In this document: one piece after another, positions 19,850 to 32,598 of the stretch
Numbering within the stretch: position 1 is the stretch's first letter
Layout: each line of letters begins with the position of its first letter
DNA from: Dendrolimus kikuchii
Lineage: Eukaryota > Arthropoda > Insecta > Lepidoptera > Lasiocampidae
DNA length: 64,000 nucleotides
Reading direction: 5' to 3'
Assembly: GCA_019925095.2 (NCBI GenBank)
Contig: CM034392.1
Coordinates: 23,657,887 to 23,721,886, forward strand
The notes under the pieces: generated by a model
What the model saw: the letters and a program-made list of their open reading frames with translations, nothing else
Told to the model about the DNA's origin: nothing
The model's database searches: none
Made by a program: the position numbers and the translations under genes

Positions 19850-21110
19850 ACCAACACATTTTAAGAGGAAAAAAAGTTCTGTAACATGTTTCAATATAAA
19901 CATTTCATGACAGACGCCCATGACAACTTAACTAGCACTTAATCAAAAATCAACTTTAATTTCTCGAAAACGAATCAATTACAACTTTGCCGGAGGTATT
20001 CTCCATCCATTCTTCATCCTTCAAGCAGTTTGAAAGCACTTATTACGTAAAGTATAAGCTTATGATTTAATTCCAGCAATTACTCGTTGTTGAATTGTTC
20101 TTAAATACGCAGTATTTAGCAATTCGATTCGCTTTTGCGAAAGAAAAATCCATAGTAAACGTTAAACCGTACCGCGTTTTTTGTAGATCAATATTTCCTA
20201 ATATTAGTAGTGGGCAACATTATATACCAAAAACTTATAATATTATACATTAATTATATGTTAAATATAATAATTAATTAGCTGTACGAAGTGTTTTTAT
20301 TTATTTAATACTATTAAATCGATTTTTTAATTATTTTTGAACCATACTTTAAAATCTAGTCTTCACGTGAAAAAATTATGATACAGATAGACGGACAAAA
20401 ATGAAGAAATTATTATGATAAACCCTGAAAATGCATATGCACGAAAAGGCGGAGTGGCCCTGCTATAATAATAAAACAAATTCACACATAACATTTGAAT
20501 TCTAACAATAAAGTAATAAATTATTGTTCCTTCCATCCCACCATCCCATTAAATAAGGTCGTTTATCATACAAATGAAAAAAAAAATAACCTCATATGAT
20601 TTCATATTTCGTGCAAAATATGATAAAATAACAATCTAAATCGCCTCAAAACTTCCATATCGACATGTTAAACCAACCCAAGCGATGTAGGAAGCCGTTA
20701 TTCTTTATGTTATGGATTCCATTCCTTTTGGTTCATAACTACGACTATAAGAAAGAATGCGAGGTTCGTTTCTACTAAGAAAATTATGTAAACTAACGCC
20801 CACATTATGGAAATATGATAACTTTTTATAAAATTTGATATATATTTGTATTATGGTGTACTTTAATGATCGAATGTAAATATCATAATAGTGTTGCAAC
20901 AAATATGCGGAAATCGATGTATTCGGCTTATATGATTTGGTTGAATACGAATATTACAATTTTATTCGGTGTAGATAAAATCACTATTTCAAAACTTTTA
21001 GAATGAAATAAATAATTTACTCATTTAAGTAATTAATTTCACTATCACAGTCAAATTTTATGAAAAATTACGTATACTTTTATATACAGAAATTATGTTA
21101 AACCAGTAAA
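19850..21110. other. unassigned AT-rich DNA
   Basis: 1.26 kb without a frame, terminus or family match. Confidence 0.5.
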
Positions 21111-21112
21111 TT

Positions 21113-21597
21113 ACATACATACATACATAACTTCACGCCAGTTTCCTTGCGGGGTAGGCACGAACAACAGAGCGCCATTTAGGCTTATTCTTACACACCT
21201 CACTTGCTTCTTTGACATTTTTAACTCTTGTCATGCACGCTCGTCTGTTCTTAAGGCTCCTGACATCACCTTCTGCTAGTACACGATCAATTTGATCATG
21301 GAAGGTGTGTCGTGGCCTTCCACGACTTCTGCATCCATCCACTTTTGCATTGTATATCTGTTTAGTCATTCTTTCATCATGCATTCTTTCCACATGCCCG
21401 AACCACCGGAGCATTCCTTTCCTTACCTTCACTCCGACACTCTCTTTCAGACCAACTCTCTTTCTTACTTCGGTATTAGGAACGCGGTCCGCGAGCGTCA
21501 CTCCGCAGATTTTGCGCAGTGCTCGCATCTCGACCGCGTTTACTCTACTTTCATGCTCTCTCTTCCATACCCAACTCTCGCTTCCATACGTACCAGT
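21113..21597 (-). mobile_element. RTE-A 3' fragment, 131-codon frame
   Basis: The second-longest RTE-A copy. The frame from MRALRKICGVTLADRV to RAYPARKLA is open. A one-base shift upstream separates it from the YGSESWVWKREHESRV segment that can be read near 21545-21595. The tail CATACATACATA is at 21113-21128. The E-to-K change in the final ARELA is specific to this copy. Confidence 0.83.
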
Positions 21598-21599
21598 AA

Positions 21600-22672
21600 A
21601 TTAATTATAACATAATAGATAGTTAAGTTATAGTGCAAAAATATGACTTTTTCTATATTACGAGGAAGTCTATTTCTCTTCTCTTCGTACACATCGCCGA
21701 ATAGAATTCGATTTTGCTCAAATACAGTATTCGTTGCAACTCTAATAATGTATTGAAATTGTACAAGAGGAACCGCAAGCAAAACATGAGTATCAATATA
21801 ATTGGTAAAAAATGTAAAAAAGGCAATTAGTACTTATAGTTGCTTACCGATTTAAGAGACAATCAATTAGTAATGAAAAACTTGCAATCCTTTTTGGGCA
21901 TTATTAACTTTTATTGTACATTGTGTCTATATTTTTGTCATGAGTTAATTAAAATAAACACAGATGTTTATTTATGTCAAAGTTTGTAAATTTTAAAATA
22001 AAAATACATTTATTTCATTACAGTAAACAGCAAATAATTTAAATTCTTAAAATGTTCCTTTTAAATTATGTTAAATATAGGTGTTTTTCAGAGTTAAATA
22101 CGATTTTTACTAGGCAAATATCATTCCTAATAGATATTCATCTTCCATAATATGAAGTAATTTATTTGTTAAAATTACTATAGTGTTAAAACTATTGTGT
22201 CATATGAAACTAAATGTTACTATAGACCAGATTCCACACAACTGTGACGCATGCATATTATAGTGTGCAGGCATGTTGTCTGACGTCTTTGACTGAATTC
22301 GAATCGTGTTGGAACAGATATAAACAAAAATACTAAGTGCATATCACTAATATCGATTTGTGACAAATACTTAATTAATTCTATTTTCGTGACTAACCTT
22401 CACCTTACAATCTCAATTTAATCCAAAAAGGAATGCACAACCTCTGATTAAATATCGAAGATCACAACATGAAGACCCATTGACAGATTTATGTTGCAAA
22501 TTATTTTTGATGTTGGACAATTACTTACAGAATTTTTAAATCGTAGGAATCGAATCGGACTCAAAGGCATTATTTCGAGGGTTGCCAAGTATTCGTTTCG
22601 TAATATTTATTTTCGTGAGATGAAAACACTTCATGCACTCCCCACTGCTCGAGGACATAATATAAGAGATAA
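21600..22672. other. unassigned AT-rich DNA
   Basis: Short frames only. 22200-22300 is slightly GC-richer. No repeat found. Confidence 0.5.
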
Positions 22673-22674
22673 TG

Positions 22675-22800
22675 TTAGAGTTATGAATGTCAAAGAAGCA
22701 AGTGAGGTGTGTAAGAATGGGCCTAAATGGCGCTCTGTTGTTCGTGCCTACCCCGCAAGGGAATTGGCGTGAAGTTATGTATGTATGTATGTATGTATAA
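22675..22800 (+). mobile_element. RTE-A 3' end, about 100 bp plus tail
   Basis: It encodes RVMNVKEASEVCKNGPKWRS through ARELA, followed by a (TATG)n tail at 22776-22797. It is fused to unrelated upstream DNA, so the 93-codon frame over this position is accidental. Confidence 0.78.
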
Positions 22801-22881
22801 TGTTGACTCTACTAAAAGTACCCCGATGTTCCTTGTCGTCCTAAGCCAGGGTGCGGGAAAGCATATTACATTAACATGTAC

Positions 22882-23128
22882 TTTTTTTTGTATTTTATTG
22901 CAGGAGTTCAGCAGACAGGCAGACGGCCCACTTGATGGAAAGCGGTTACCATCGCCTATGGACATTTGCAACACCAAAGGTGCTATAAATGCGCTGCTGC
23001 TCTCTTAAAGGAGACTGGAACCTGCTCACTAATGCCGGAACACAACACAAGGCTGTTATGGCGGCATACTCTAGACCAGGGGTGGTCGCCATCCAGTCGA
23101 GCAAATACCCTACCACCTGGCATTGTGT
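22882..23128 (-). mobile_element. family A retroposon, 5'-truncated, with TSD
   Basis: In reverse it runs from a T-rich tail to CCTACCACCTGG, where it is truncated within the hairpin region. ACATGTAC flanks both sides (22874-22881, 23129-23136). Confidence 0.74.
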
Positions 23129-23394
23129 ACATGTACGTTTCTCTTTCCAATTTAATGTTTACTCCTTCCTTCCTTGGAGCTTTTTTTGGAAAATTTGGAT
23201 AATTTTATGTAGAGAAGTGCTATGTATAGTATATTAACATATAGGCGTATACGTAAAAATGCCATTTTTTTGTTGTTTACTATAAATTATGCATGTTACA
23301 ATTTAGAAAGTCTTACCAGTATGTAAGTTGTACCTAAAAAGAAGGGTATTACAAATTTCAGCCTTATACAATCAACAAGTTTTGTTTTATTCAC

Positions 23395-23610
23395 AATTTT
23401 GTCCCTTGTGTAAAACTGCACTTTTGTCTGTACGCCCATTTGTTATGAAGCCCTCGATATTAATACGTGAAGCAAAAACTTTGTAGGTACCCCTTTTTGC
23501 GAAAATTGCGCGGACGGAGAAGTATGAAATTTCGCACACGTATAGTTTATATAGAGAAGGAGTGCAGAATACTAATATTTTTTTTTAAATTATGCATAAA
23601 AAATACATTT
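23395..23610 (+). repeat. dispersed repeat, probable LINE fragment
   Basis: ATATTAATACGTGAAGCAAA, TTGCGAAAATTGCGCGGACG and GAAATTTCGCACACGTATAG form a string common in lepidopteran intergenic DNA. No frame is open. Confidence 0.42.
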
Positions 23611-23611
23611 A

Positions 23612-26600
23612 ATCAATAAAAAAAACATTACACACACTACCATGTATTTGATACACACACGCATATATACTCTTTTGTTTATTGTTAAAGTCAAATTATT
23701 AAGTATAATAGTCTTTGACAACAGAACATTAATAATGTTCAAACTTATAATTTAAATTAATTATGGTCGAATTTCGACCACTGGGCGACCACTAGTTCTT
23801 ACTAATATGTAAATCAGAAAAAGGATTTATTTGAATGTTAAGGGTTTGAAAATAGGACAGCTTTTATCTAAGAAAATGGAAATAACCCTTTTGATATACG
23901 GCTATCACTAATTAAACAAATAATGAAAATAAGAGTAAAACGTTAATTTCAAAGGTCAATAAGGAATAGCTTTATAAGTTTTTGTATGGTCCGTGTCAAC
24001 CCTAAATCACTCGACGAAACTTGCTCCATATTTTACAAGTCTAGTTTGACCTTTACGTAAAGTAATAAGTGGAGAAAAAACCAGCGGGAACCTGAATAAA
24101 ATTAATCGCTATTATTATGTTTAATAAACAAAAAAATAACTTTAAAAGTTTATTCCCCCTTGTAACGTACTTATTATAAATCATGGAAGATGATTCATAG
24201 AAATCTTTTTCACGAATCTTATTTTGTACTATATCGGAAGCTGCTTTAATTTTTAGACACAAACATTGGGTAAGAAGATTGTGAATATAATACTCTGGAC
24301 ATTAAACAAGTGAATAGTCTTAGGAGTCAAGAACTATGTCAAATTTAAGTTCAACTTAGCAGAGTAGTTGATTGCCAAACTTCATTTGTTTTTACCTACA
24401 TGATGAATAATTAAGTATACACCTATCGAATTAACCAGATACAGTAAGATATTACTGTAACGGATCATGAAAAATATAGCACTAAACTCATAAAGAAAGA
24501 TTAATCCTAAATAATAATAAATAAATTGTAAGTTGCAGACGACGATATTTTAACAAATTTTAAATTTACCAACATCAGATCACGGAGATGAGGATAGGAA
24601 GATGGGTGTGCGCCGTAAAGTAGGCTAGATACATAACAACACATTTGTCTGAAACTTTCTTGGCCGTAATTTCTAGACCGTCATATGAGGGGTTTTACCA
24701 TGTTATGGGCCAGCTTGAGGACTATGTTGATAGAAGACTCGATATAGTTAATTCCAAAGCAAGAACTTCTGGGTGTCTTAATAAGTAAGAGTTAGACTAA
24801 GACGTAATGAAGCAGAATATGCAAACCATTCAATCTCCAATTGACGATGCATAATATGAAGTAGATTGAGTCGAAATGCAGATACCAGCAATAGCTGAAA
24901 TTAATAATTGCAAGGCAGAAAGTAAGATAAACAAGTCTGTAAATAAAATTATATTCGCTGGTTTATTTTTAGTGGCACCTCAGACAAGTAAGATGGAAAT
25001 CGTGTCGACAACTAATTTTAAATCAATTGGCACTTAATTTTTTACAACAAGCACCTTATCACAGATCTCTTCGCTACATACATTTAAACACCATATGACG
25101 ATGACTTTTAACTTTTCAACATTTGTATGAGGCGATTCTACCCAACACCGAAATACCTGTTAATTTGATTGCTTTAATTAAGCGCCCAAAGAATCGCGGT
25201 ATGCGCCTTTGATCTAGACATACATACATAAATATGTGGATCTAGTTATTTGGAAGCCCTTTTTCGAGCAGGATTGTTTTGGAAAGATGTTGTAAATGTG
25301 TGTTTTGCATTTTTCAATTACGTTTTAAAAATCACTAATCACTTTAGCATATTGTTTATAAAACTACTTGAAGGGTCTCACAGGGTTATTCTTGAGTTCT
25401 TGTCTTATTCCAACTTTCCATCTAATAGTGACAGGTGGGTAATTAGCTATAGTCTGAAGTTACAGTGTTGGACAATTATGTAAACAGGAAAATATTTAGG
25501 CTATCTCGTCAACTGTATTAATTAATAGTCAACACGAACTTAAATTGTAAAAATATAATTCAGACACTTTTTATTGCTTCCTAGAATTATGACTTAAAAC
25601 GCAAAAGAAGCATTAAAGAATTTATTTCTTTATAATCGTACATTTTCTCGTAAATAATAAATGAATATAAAAAACATATAGCACCAGGTGAAGGATCAGA
25701 CGCGCTAAAATTGTTTGCATTCCCTTTTAAAAACAAAAAGATCAAATATTTAAACGCCCGTGCCTTAGCCGCGAGGGCAAAATATTTACTCAATGCAGAC
25801 AAAAACGGAGCAGTATTTACTACTGAACAAAAAGATTATTAAGTGCACTTGTTTTGAATTTTATTTACGCTGGATATTGGTATGGAATTTAAAATAAATT
25901 AATAAGACTTCGCAACGCAAAATGACCTTTTATAGGCAGCCGTCGAAGAGACTTATTTGCTTTTTAGGCGAACAGCTGATACCTACGAATTACTTGAAGA
26001 TTGTGTGAACTAAAAACCTGTTAGGAATGTAGATATTATTATATGTAGCGTTGAGAATTTTTAGTAAGTCTCTATTATAATTATAATTATGTGACTCTCC
26101 TTTCTTTCTTTACTGTCAACTGCAACTCCATTATTTTTTGGAAAATAAACTTTATGTCATATTTATATAAAATAAGATTAAGATAGATAAAAAAGAAACA
26201 AAAAAATCTTAGCTCGACGTGTTAGTCAGAAGTATTTTGAGGGTTCTTCTCATATAACACGGTGCGAAGCGGTGTCCGGTGTACATAGAGTAGAAAGCTG
26301 TAATTTTTAACGTATATGCGTGGCCTTCTAAGGCCTTCGTTCAATGTTTCAAAAAACTAGAAGGTTTTGAATTTGGATTTGATTTGTGTGTAGATCAACT
26401 GTGATCTGGAATTATAATTGGTTTCTGAATGTAATTTTTTATCTTTCTGGCAGAGTGGACAAAACAAACTATTTAAAATATCCTACAACGCAATATTATT
26501 ATTTGTCACTACAAGTGCAAAATAGTTGCGTAGGAATTAATTTTGCTTTCAAAACAAACTTCTAGTGTAAACAAAAACATATTTACAAATAAACGTTCTC

Positions 26601-26860
26601 GTTAAATCATCTCTATTGCATAATTTAATACATTTTTGCATCGTTTGACTATGATAGAAGTACGCTAGAATTAGTTTTAGTTGACTTATACCTCATATAG
26701 CCGACTCTTTCCAATTCCTATATTCATACAATAATACGAATAATCTTCTTCTGCAGCTGTTTTCAATTTCTGTCTAAACGCTTTTGTACCATAGGTAGCT
26801 TCGTTTAATAAAATATAAGTATGCATATCAGTAAAACTAGCAAAGTCAGTGATACTTGAC
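23612..26860. other. longest stretch with nothing identified
   Basis: 3.2 kb of AT-rich DNA. The frames at 25250-25483 and 25587-25802 are not protein-like. No TIR, tail or window-internal repeat was found, so this may be the oldest or least invaded part. Confidence 0.5.
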
Positions 26861-26861
26861 T

Positions 26862-27030
26862 GCCTCTTGAGTGGGCTAAGCTTTCGGCCGCCTATCTCAC
26901 TGCAGCGCAGAGGCTCCGGATTCGATTGCTAGCATGGTAAAGTTCGTAAACGAACTATTTATTAGTTATTTACTATGATCTGGGAATCTGGAATCGGCAC
27001 TAAAATGATCAGTTGTATATTACACACCTT
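26862..27030 (+). mobile_element. SINE-C, plus orientation, diverged
   Basis: The head reads CTCTTGAGTGGGCTAAGC, CACTGCAGCGCAGAGGCTCC and GGATTCGATTGC (B-box). The body is traceable to TATTTACTATGATCTGGGA and GATCAGTTGTATATTACACA. It is the only plus-strand copy and the oldest looking. Confidence 0.62.
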
Positions 27031-27240
27031 ACACAAATGATATGAACAGGTACTATAAGATTAAAAATAATACAATTTTACTATTGTTAATTTTTTTTGA
27101 AAAACAAAAGCTATCATTGTCATAAAAATTGTTTACAGATTCTGAGGCTGCTAGAATATGTGTATGCTTACTTCAAAAAGGTCTATCACACGAACATTAC
27201 TTAAACCCAATGAAGCATTAGTAGCAATTTAATGTGGTTA

Positions 27241-27422
27241 AAGTGGGCATTTCATTGTCCAATTTGAAGAGCGCTAGATAGTGCACTAGACGAGCATGCA
27301 GGGCAGAGGCCATACGATCACACTAGATTGTATCACTAACTGACTTACACTATCCAATTTTAGCATGCTATCTCACCTAACGCTCTGTAAATTGCAATTG
27401 CATAATGTAATGCCCGCTTAAA
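27241..27422. mobile_element. MITE with about 45-bp TIRs, TSD unclear
   Basis: AAGTGGGCATTTCATTGTCC...GAGCGCTAGATAG pairs with the inverted right end AAGCGGGCATTACATTATGC...GAGCGTTAGGTGAGATAG. Small indels differ between the arms. The target duplication could not be read. Confidence 0.55.
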
Positions 27423-27423
27423 A

Positions 27424-28110
27424 CGTGGAGCTCGTTGCGTATTAAGTGAATAAAATATTTCCGTTAAAATTTAAAAATGATCAGCATTCACCATAAACAA
27501 GATGTACATATGTATGTATATAAGCTGATAAGTTGCTAGCCTAGTCCGCTCTATACAGAAAATTCGTTGGCAACTCGATAACAATATGGAAAGGTCAACA
27601 GCCATTAAATTAAAGCATTATGTCAACACAGAAAATAGAAATAAGTAAAAAGCCAACATATAAAAAAACCTATTTGACTCTGCTAATGTAAGCAGGAGAG
27701 CTTAAACAAAATTTACATTACAAAGCGTGAAATTAACATGTGCCATTTTGTGGTCTTTTCACGTGTCACGAGTGACGAGGACACTGCGAGGAAATGGACA
27801 GCCTGTCATTTAAAGGGCGGATTAAAGAAGGGATTATGTTTAAGTGACTGGATTTTACAAAAGTCGTGACACAAAATCATCTGAGATATGATACGCGAAG
27901 TGCTTTACTTAATAAGAAATTATTTTGATTGCGAACTGTAAAATGTTTCATATTACAACAATAAATGGACAGATGCGCTAATAAGGTTAAGAAAGAAAGC
28001 AATGGGTTGAATGTGTATTCATTGTAACTGGCTATCACTCTATAAGTGAATGTAATCTTTTGAGAGATAAATGATTTAAACCATAACTAAAAAGGTTACT
28101 GGGTATTGTG
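27424..28110. other. unassigned AT-rich DNA
   Basis: No feature seen. Confidence 0.5.
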
Positions 28111-28111
28111 A

Positions 28112-28410
28112 TATACCCCTCATTATCCGAGGGAAAGGGCCACTCTTTACGGGGGTAACGGTGGAATCACCTCTACTGTACGAAGTGGTACGGCCCTGCT
28201 TCCCGAGGTTTAATACCAAATCGGCGTACTAGGATATCAGAAGAGTTTAACTACGTTATACGTCCCTGACATTTAGACATATGCTCTCATAGTGACCCAG
28301 GTAGGTTTAGTGCGCGACACTAGACGGCGATTTTTGTCTTTCCCTATATCTAAGACCCATGTGTGTCACAAGAAAAGTCATTCCTCGTGAGTTAACTAAA
28401 AAAAATATAC
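28112..28410 (+). mobile_element. family D retroposon, internally deleted
   Basis: It has the family D start (GGGCCACTCTTTACGGGGG, GTAACGGTGGAATCACCTC), middle (GAGTTTAACTACGTTATACG) and end (CACAAGAAAAGTCATTCC, GAGTTAACTAAAAAAAATA). About 50 bp around the GGCCTCCTCCTTTAATG block are missing. Confidence 0.68.
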
Positions 28411-28411
28411 T

Positions 28412-28874
28412 CCTATATAATTAAACGCATTAACACTGGTAGAAGTATGAGTAATTCCGTGTCCACATTCGTATCATCGTCAAGATCGGAGCTCCGCACA
28501 CTAAATCTTCTACCATATAATAATCCCCATGGCCCCCTAGTTCAATAGAACGGAAAAGTCTTGAGTTTATTCATTTATGAATCACCTACAGTTTTTTTAT
28601 ATTTGATCAAGTACAATAATAGGCTTATGACTAAAGTTTATAGTCAAATTTCGTCTATGGTCTGGAATTTGCCTTTGAGTTTTCTGTTGTTTAAATACCA
28701 TGATGCAAGCAAAACTTGCTTTGAGTGTTTGCCTATTTATTATTTTAGTGGACAGAAAAATGCAAATTAGGTTAATTTTGCGTCTTAGCTCATTCTACGA
28801 GACTGTACAACGTAAAAGAGATCGAATTCTCACAATAATGTCTATATAATACCGATAGGTGATTGCATATAATA
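28412..28874. other. unassigned DNA
   Basis: A 69-codon plus frame at 28561-28770 (SLFIYESPTVFLYLIKYNN...) has no recognisable similarity. Confidence 0.45.
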
Positions 28875-28875
28875 T

Positions 28876-29210
28876 TGTTACAAATTCGTGGAATGTGAAT
28901 GTAAAATGACGTTGGAATTATCACAAAGTTTATTAGAAGTACACACACGTAGTTCACAGTTTACAAACAAAACCGAATTCAACAAAACCAAACCGTATAG
29001 CAGAAAAACGTAAAACATAAATCGTCCAAAGTACGTCGTTATAAGATACTCGCTCCGAATGTATACTAGGTAATCGATCGCAGTCGAAACTCAACTGACT
29101 GACCTTATATATTTGCAGAATAAACATAGGTCCCCAGCAATATGCCTATTATTCTTTGAAATCTTCGAATTTGTAAGCATTAAGCTTACAAATTCGCTTC
29201 TAGGAATTTA
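28876..29210 (-). mobile_element. LTR of a second, related family, reverse
   Basis: On the plus strand it begins TGTTACAAATTCGTGG and then has GACGTTGGAATTATCACAAA, GTTTATTAG (reverse of a CTAATAAAC polyadenylation region) and a cap-proximal-like CTCAACTGACTGACC. The arrangement mirrors the LTRs above but the sequence differs. The far end is near 29210, unclear. Confidence 0.48.
29166..29196. repeat. perfect 13-bp inverted repeat
   Basis: CGAATTTGTAAGC, loop ATTAA, GCTTACAAATTCG. It lies at the end of the reverse LTR of the second family and may be part of it. Confidence 0.5.
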
Positions 29211-29211
29211 C

Positions 29212-29515
29212 AACAATTTCAGACAAAAGAACAAAAGATTTATGACGTCTTACTGCGGCACAATATAAAGGAATTAATGAGAACAGTAGATCACTTAAAT
29301 TCAAAGGGCTAATAAAACACCTGTAAAGGAGTAGTATCGGTTCGCAACAGTATTTAGCCTGTATCCACAGCGGTAGGACAAAGTGGCCAACGTGTGGCAA
29401 GCCTCTAGAGGCTCAAAACCAGCAGTGAACTGCATTAAATCACAAAGGCTTTTTACACTTGTGTGAAGGAAGAGTTACACCTAAAATGTAGAATACCAAT
29501 CAAGAAACACAATTA
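29212..29515. other. unassigned DNA
   Basis: GTGGCCAACGTGTGGCAAGC (29382-29401) and nearby bases read as weakly coding on the minus strand but cannot be assigned. Confidence 0.4.
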
Positions 29516-29516
29516 A

Positions 29517-29954
29517 TCTATATACCTATATTCAAAAATGAATTGCTGTTCGTTAGTCTCGCTTAAACTCGAAAACGGCTGGACTGATTTGTCTAATTTT
29601 GGTTTTGAATTATTGGTGGAAGTCCAGGGAAGGTTTAAAAGGTGAGTAAATATGAAAAAAAATGCTTGGAATATAGTAGAAACAACAACTTCACTTTCTC
29701 TTGGAAATTATTCCTACCTGTCAAATATTTGATGTTCGTCCCGTCGTTTAGAAATCAATAAAATTTAAAAGTCATTCAGAAATCTAATTAAGTTTAAAAG
29801 TGAAGAGTTTTTTGTTTTGAATGTCAAACGTTTGATGTTCGTTCCGCTTAAGTTTTGACCACACTTTTTACTAAAGTTGAAACATTCTGCAATTATCATT
29901 CAGCTTTTTTATTGGTTGATTCTGAGGCGGTACGAAGTTTACCGGGTCAGTTAG
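29517..29954 (+). mobile_element. non-autonomous Helitron H2, full length
   Basis: 438 bp with TC at 29517, the GCTGTTCGTTAGTCTCGC block, two copies of GATGTTCGTCC/GATGTTCGTTCC and GGCGGTACGAAGTTTACCGG. The last four bases are TTAG instead of CTAG. A and T flank the element. Confidence 0.78.
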
Positions 29955-30084
29955 TCAAAACATAAAATTTTATTAAGCTGATATTTACAATTATCATTTA
30001 CAATCATTAAAGAAAATTAAAACTAAAATTTACATATATACAGCTTAATTTACAAACAAAACAAAAAAGTTACAAATAGTAAAT

Positions 30085-30345
30085 GAGTCCCAAACCACCG
30101 TAATTTGAGAACGTTCAAATAAGCGTTACCACGTTGTTGGCAACGCTCATGCGTTCCCCAAAATACAGGCCAGCCTTTTGGTCGCGTGATACGTCTATCA
30201 ACCTTTTAGATAGGTCTCGATAAAAGCGGTGGGCTTCTGGACCCCATGGCCCCAGAGTTTCGACCCCAATAGCCACATATATGTATACGCTACCAACGGA
30301 TGCATATTTCGCGACGATTTAGGTCCTCTTGTCGGGTTGCAGTTG
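30085..30345 (-). mobile_element. LINE C-terminus, family M, degraded
   Basis: The antisense of the GVETLGPWGP and QR.S.A.Q.GN blocks is recognisable at 30120-30280, including the CCCCATGGCCCCAGAG stretch that encodes LGPWG. The frame carries shifts. The AT-rich stretch 29960-30085 resembles the 3' regions of the 33.6-kb and 42.1-kb copies. Confidence 0.55.
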
Positions 30346-30433
30346 CACCAGCTGTCATATTATAAAATAGAATACTGCGTATTTGAATGTGTACATTCAT
30401 ACACTACAATGCTTCTATTTGGATAATGAACTA

Positions 30434-30745
30434 TTTTTTTATTATTATTGCAGGAGTTCAGCAGACAGGTAGACGGCCCACTTGATGGAAAGCGGTTATC
30501 ATCGCCTATAGACATTTGCAACACCAAAGGTGCTACAAATGCGCTGCTGCTCGCTTAAGGGAGACTGGAACCTGGTGACTAATGCCGGAACACAATTCAA
30601 GGTTGTTATAGCGATATACTTTAGACCAGGGGTGGTAGCCATCTAGTCGGGCAAATGCCCTACCACCTGGCTGTGGGTTGTTTTGTCGCCTCTTACGACA
30701 GACCGCCCGGTCGCAGGAAATTGTATTCTTTCTCCGTTCCTGCAC
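30434..30745 (-). mobile_element. family A retroposon, full length, with TSD
   Basis: It is complete in reverse, from the tail TTTTATTATTATTGCAGGAG to CCGTTCCTGCAC. GGATAATGAACTA (30421-30433) and GGATAAGAACTA (30746-30757) form an imperfect 12-13-bp target duplication. Confidence 0.74.
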
Positions 30746-30758
30746 GGATAAGAACTAA

Positions 30759-31190
30759 CCGATAACTTTATTACATCTTTAATAAATCAATGCCAATTTA
30801 TAACATATGCTTGGTCTATTAAACACCAATTTATTATTACCCACGTTGCCTTAATATAATAAAATTATTTGAAACTATAAATTATACATGCATAAAAAAA
30901 TTAATAACATCGTTTGACATTTCATTTGTAATTAATTTGTGTATTATGTAACTATGAACACAATAATGAAGTAGACGTAGACTTTGTGTACAGGCATTTT
31001 AATCATTCTGAAAAATGCAACTGTGATTTCTCGGCAATTAGTTAATGATTAATAATTATATAAAAAATATATTAAACTGTAGTAGTTAACCAAATTTAAG
31101 AAATGCAGTTAGGTCGCGTGCACATAGGTCCAACGAAGGCCAACGAACGTTCTATAGCATTCACTAGCAATCCGTCGCGTAGCATGGCGG
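30759..31190. other. unassigned AT-rich DNA
   Basis: No feature seen. Confidence 0.5.
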
Positions 31191-31192
31191 TA

Positions 31193-31545
31193 CCATTTTC
31201 TATTTTTATTGCGAAGCTGACAAACAGGCTGACGGTCCAGCTTATGGAAAGTGGTTACCATCGCCTATAGGCGTTTGTAACACCAATGGCAAAGCCAACG
31301 CGTTGCCAGCCTTTACTTTGGGATAAAAAGGAAGAGATGGGGGATGAGATCAAGATCAGACAGGAGGACTGGGATAGAAGGGATAGGATATGCGATTGGA
31401 ATAGGAGGATGGGATATAGAAAGTTGGATAGGGGGACGGGGAAATGAACCATAGTAACTCTCACTCATAGCACTAAACACGATATAGCTCAAGTCTAACC
31501 GTTTCACGCCGGTATTCTGTGAGAGCGTGGTATCATATCGATCGA
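31193..31545 (-). mobile_element. LINE 3' region, unclassified
   Basis: It starts with a family-A-like 3' end in reverse (TTATTGCGAAGCTGACAAAC, GTGGTTACCATCGCCTATAG). It continues into purine-rich DNA (GGATGGGATATAGAAAGTTG), then GTTTCACGCCGGTATTCTGT and GAGAGCGTGGTATC. I know this order from the 3' regions of lepidopteran LINEs. The GCCAACGCGTTGCCAG block is shared with family E. Confidence 0.55.
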
Positions 31546-31927
31546 GTCGAGGATAATGATTTCAGCATGCCTCCACAATATAACTTTAAAAAAAAGCATT
31601 CGACCGTTAGCAAAAACATGTTGTGTCTAACTTGTTGGGTCTATGTGTACGCAGCCTTAGGTAAATTTTTGTGCCGTTTTCACATCTGTTTCATTTTGAT
31701 CATTGCAAGCATTGTTGCACTGCACTAATGCGCTTGTTGGATGAAAAATATACCCAGACGTGGACGCAGGATTATAGCCTTGCCACGGACTTGTCGCTAT
31801 GAACGATAGCGACCGGCTACAAAAACAAAAATACCTCAATTAAATCGTATGAAGTACGTCGCGACTCATGGCACACGTGTCCATTACACTTCGTGTTGCT
31901 CGTAGCTAACCCAAGTCTATGGCCAGG

Positions 31928-32598
31928 TTCCCGTTATCCATGGTAGAGGGCCACTGTTTACGGGGGTATCGGTGGAATCACTTCTACTGCACGCAGTGGT
32001 ACGTCCCTGCTTCCTAGGGTTTAGTACCAAAGCGGCGCACTAGGATGTCAAGAGTTTAACTATGTTATACGTCCGTGACATTCTAAGTATATGCTCTCAT
32101 AGGGACCCAAGTAGGTTTAGTGGGTAGTTTGTTCGGCCTCCTCCTTTAATGCAGCAGATCCCGTTTGCCGTTTGGTGCAAGAATCCCACACGCACACGAA
32201 GCACGCAGCACTGACGGCGCTTTTGATCTTCCCCTGTATCCAAGACCCGTGTGTGTGTCACAAGAAAGACATTCCCCTGAGTTAACAAAAAAAGTCAATT
32301 GCCCGGTAGCAGAATACCGCTGTATACGGGGGTAACAGTGAACCTTTACCTCTGCTGTACATAGTGGTGCAGCTCTACTTCCCTGAGTTCTACCTTGCAT
32401 ACTAGGACGTCACGGTGCAGTAACTTTGTTCTAGATCCCGTGGTAGGCATCCCTTTAATGGGTAAGGTACCGATAGGATATGAAAGTCCCACACGCACTC
32501 GTGTGCACGCGGCACTAGACTCTGCAGTTGGCCTTCCCCGTATGCGTGGCCCGAATATGTATCACAAGAAGAGATATTCGCCTGCGTTTATAAAAAAA
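31928..32598 (+). mobile_element. head-to-tail dimer of family D retroposon with 15-bp TSD
   Basis: The first unit is about 31928-32297 and the second about 32305-32598. Each starts near TACGGGGGTA and ends in an A-run (CAAAAAAAGTC, TAAAAAAAAAG). The pair is flanked by AAGTCTATGGCCAGG at 31913-31927 and 32599-32613. A diverged GTCAATTGCCCGG at the junction hints that this 15-mer may instead be part of the repeating unit. Confidence 0.62.

Noticed and set aside
14326..22800. CRISPR-like or satellite array formed by repeated ends
   Set aside because: The repeated stretches are scattered RTE-A 3' ends in both orientations with unequal spacing and (ATGT)n tails, in a eukaryotic sequence.
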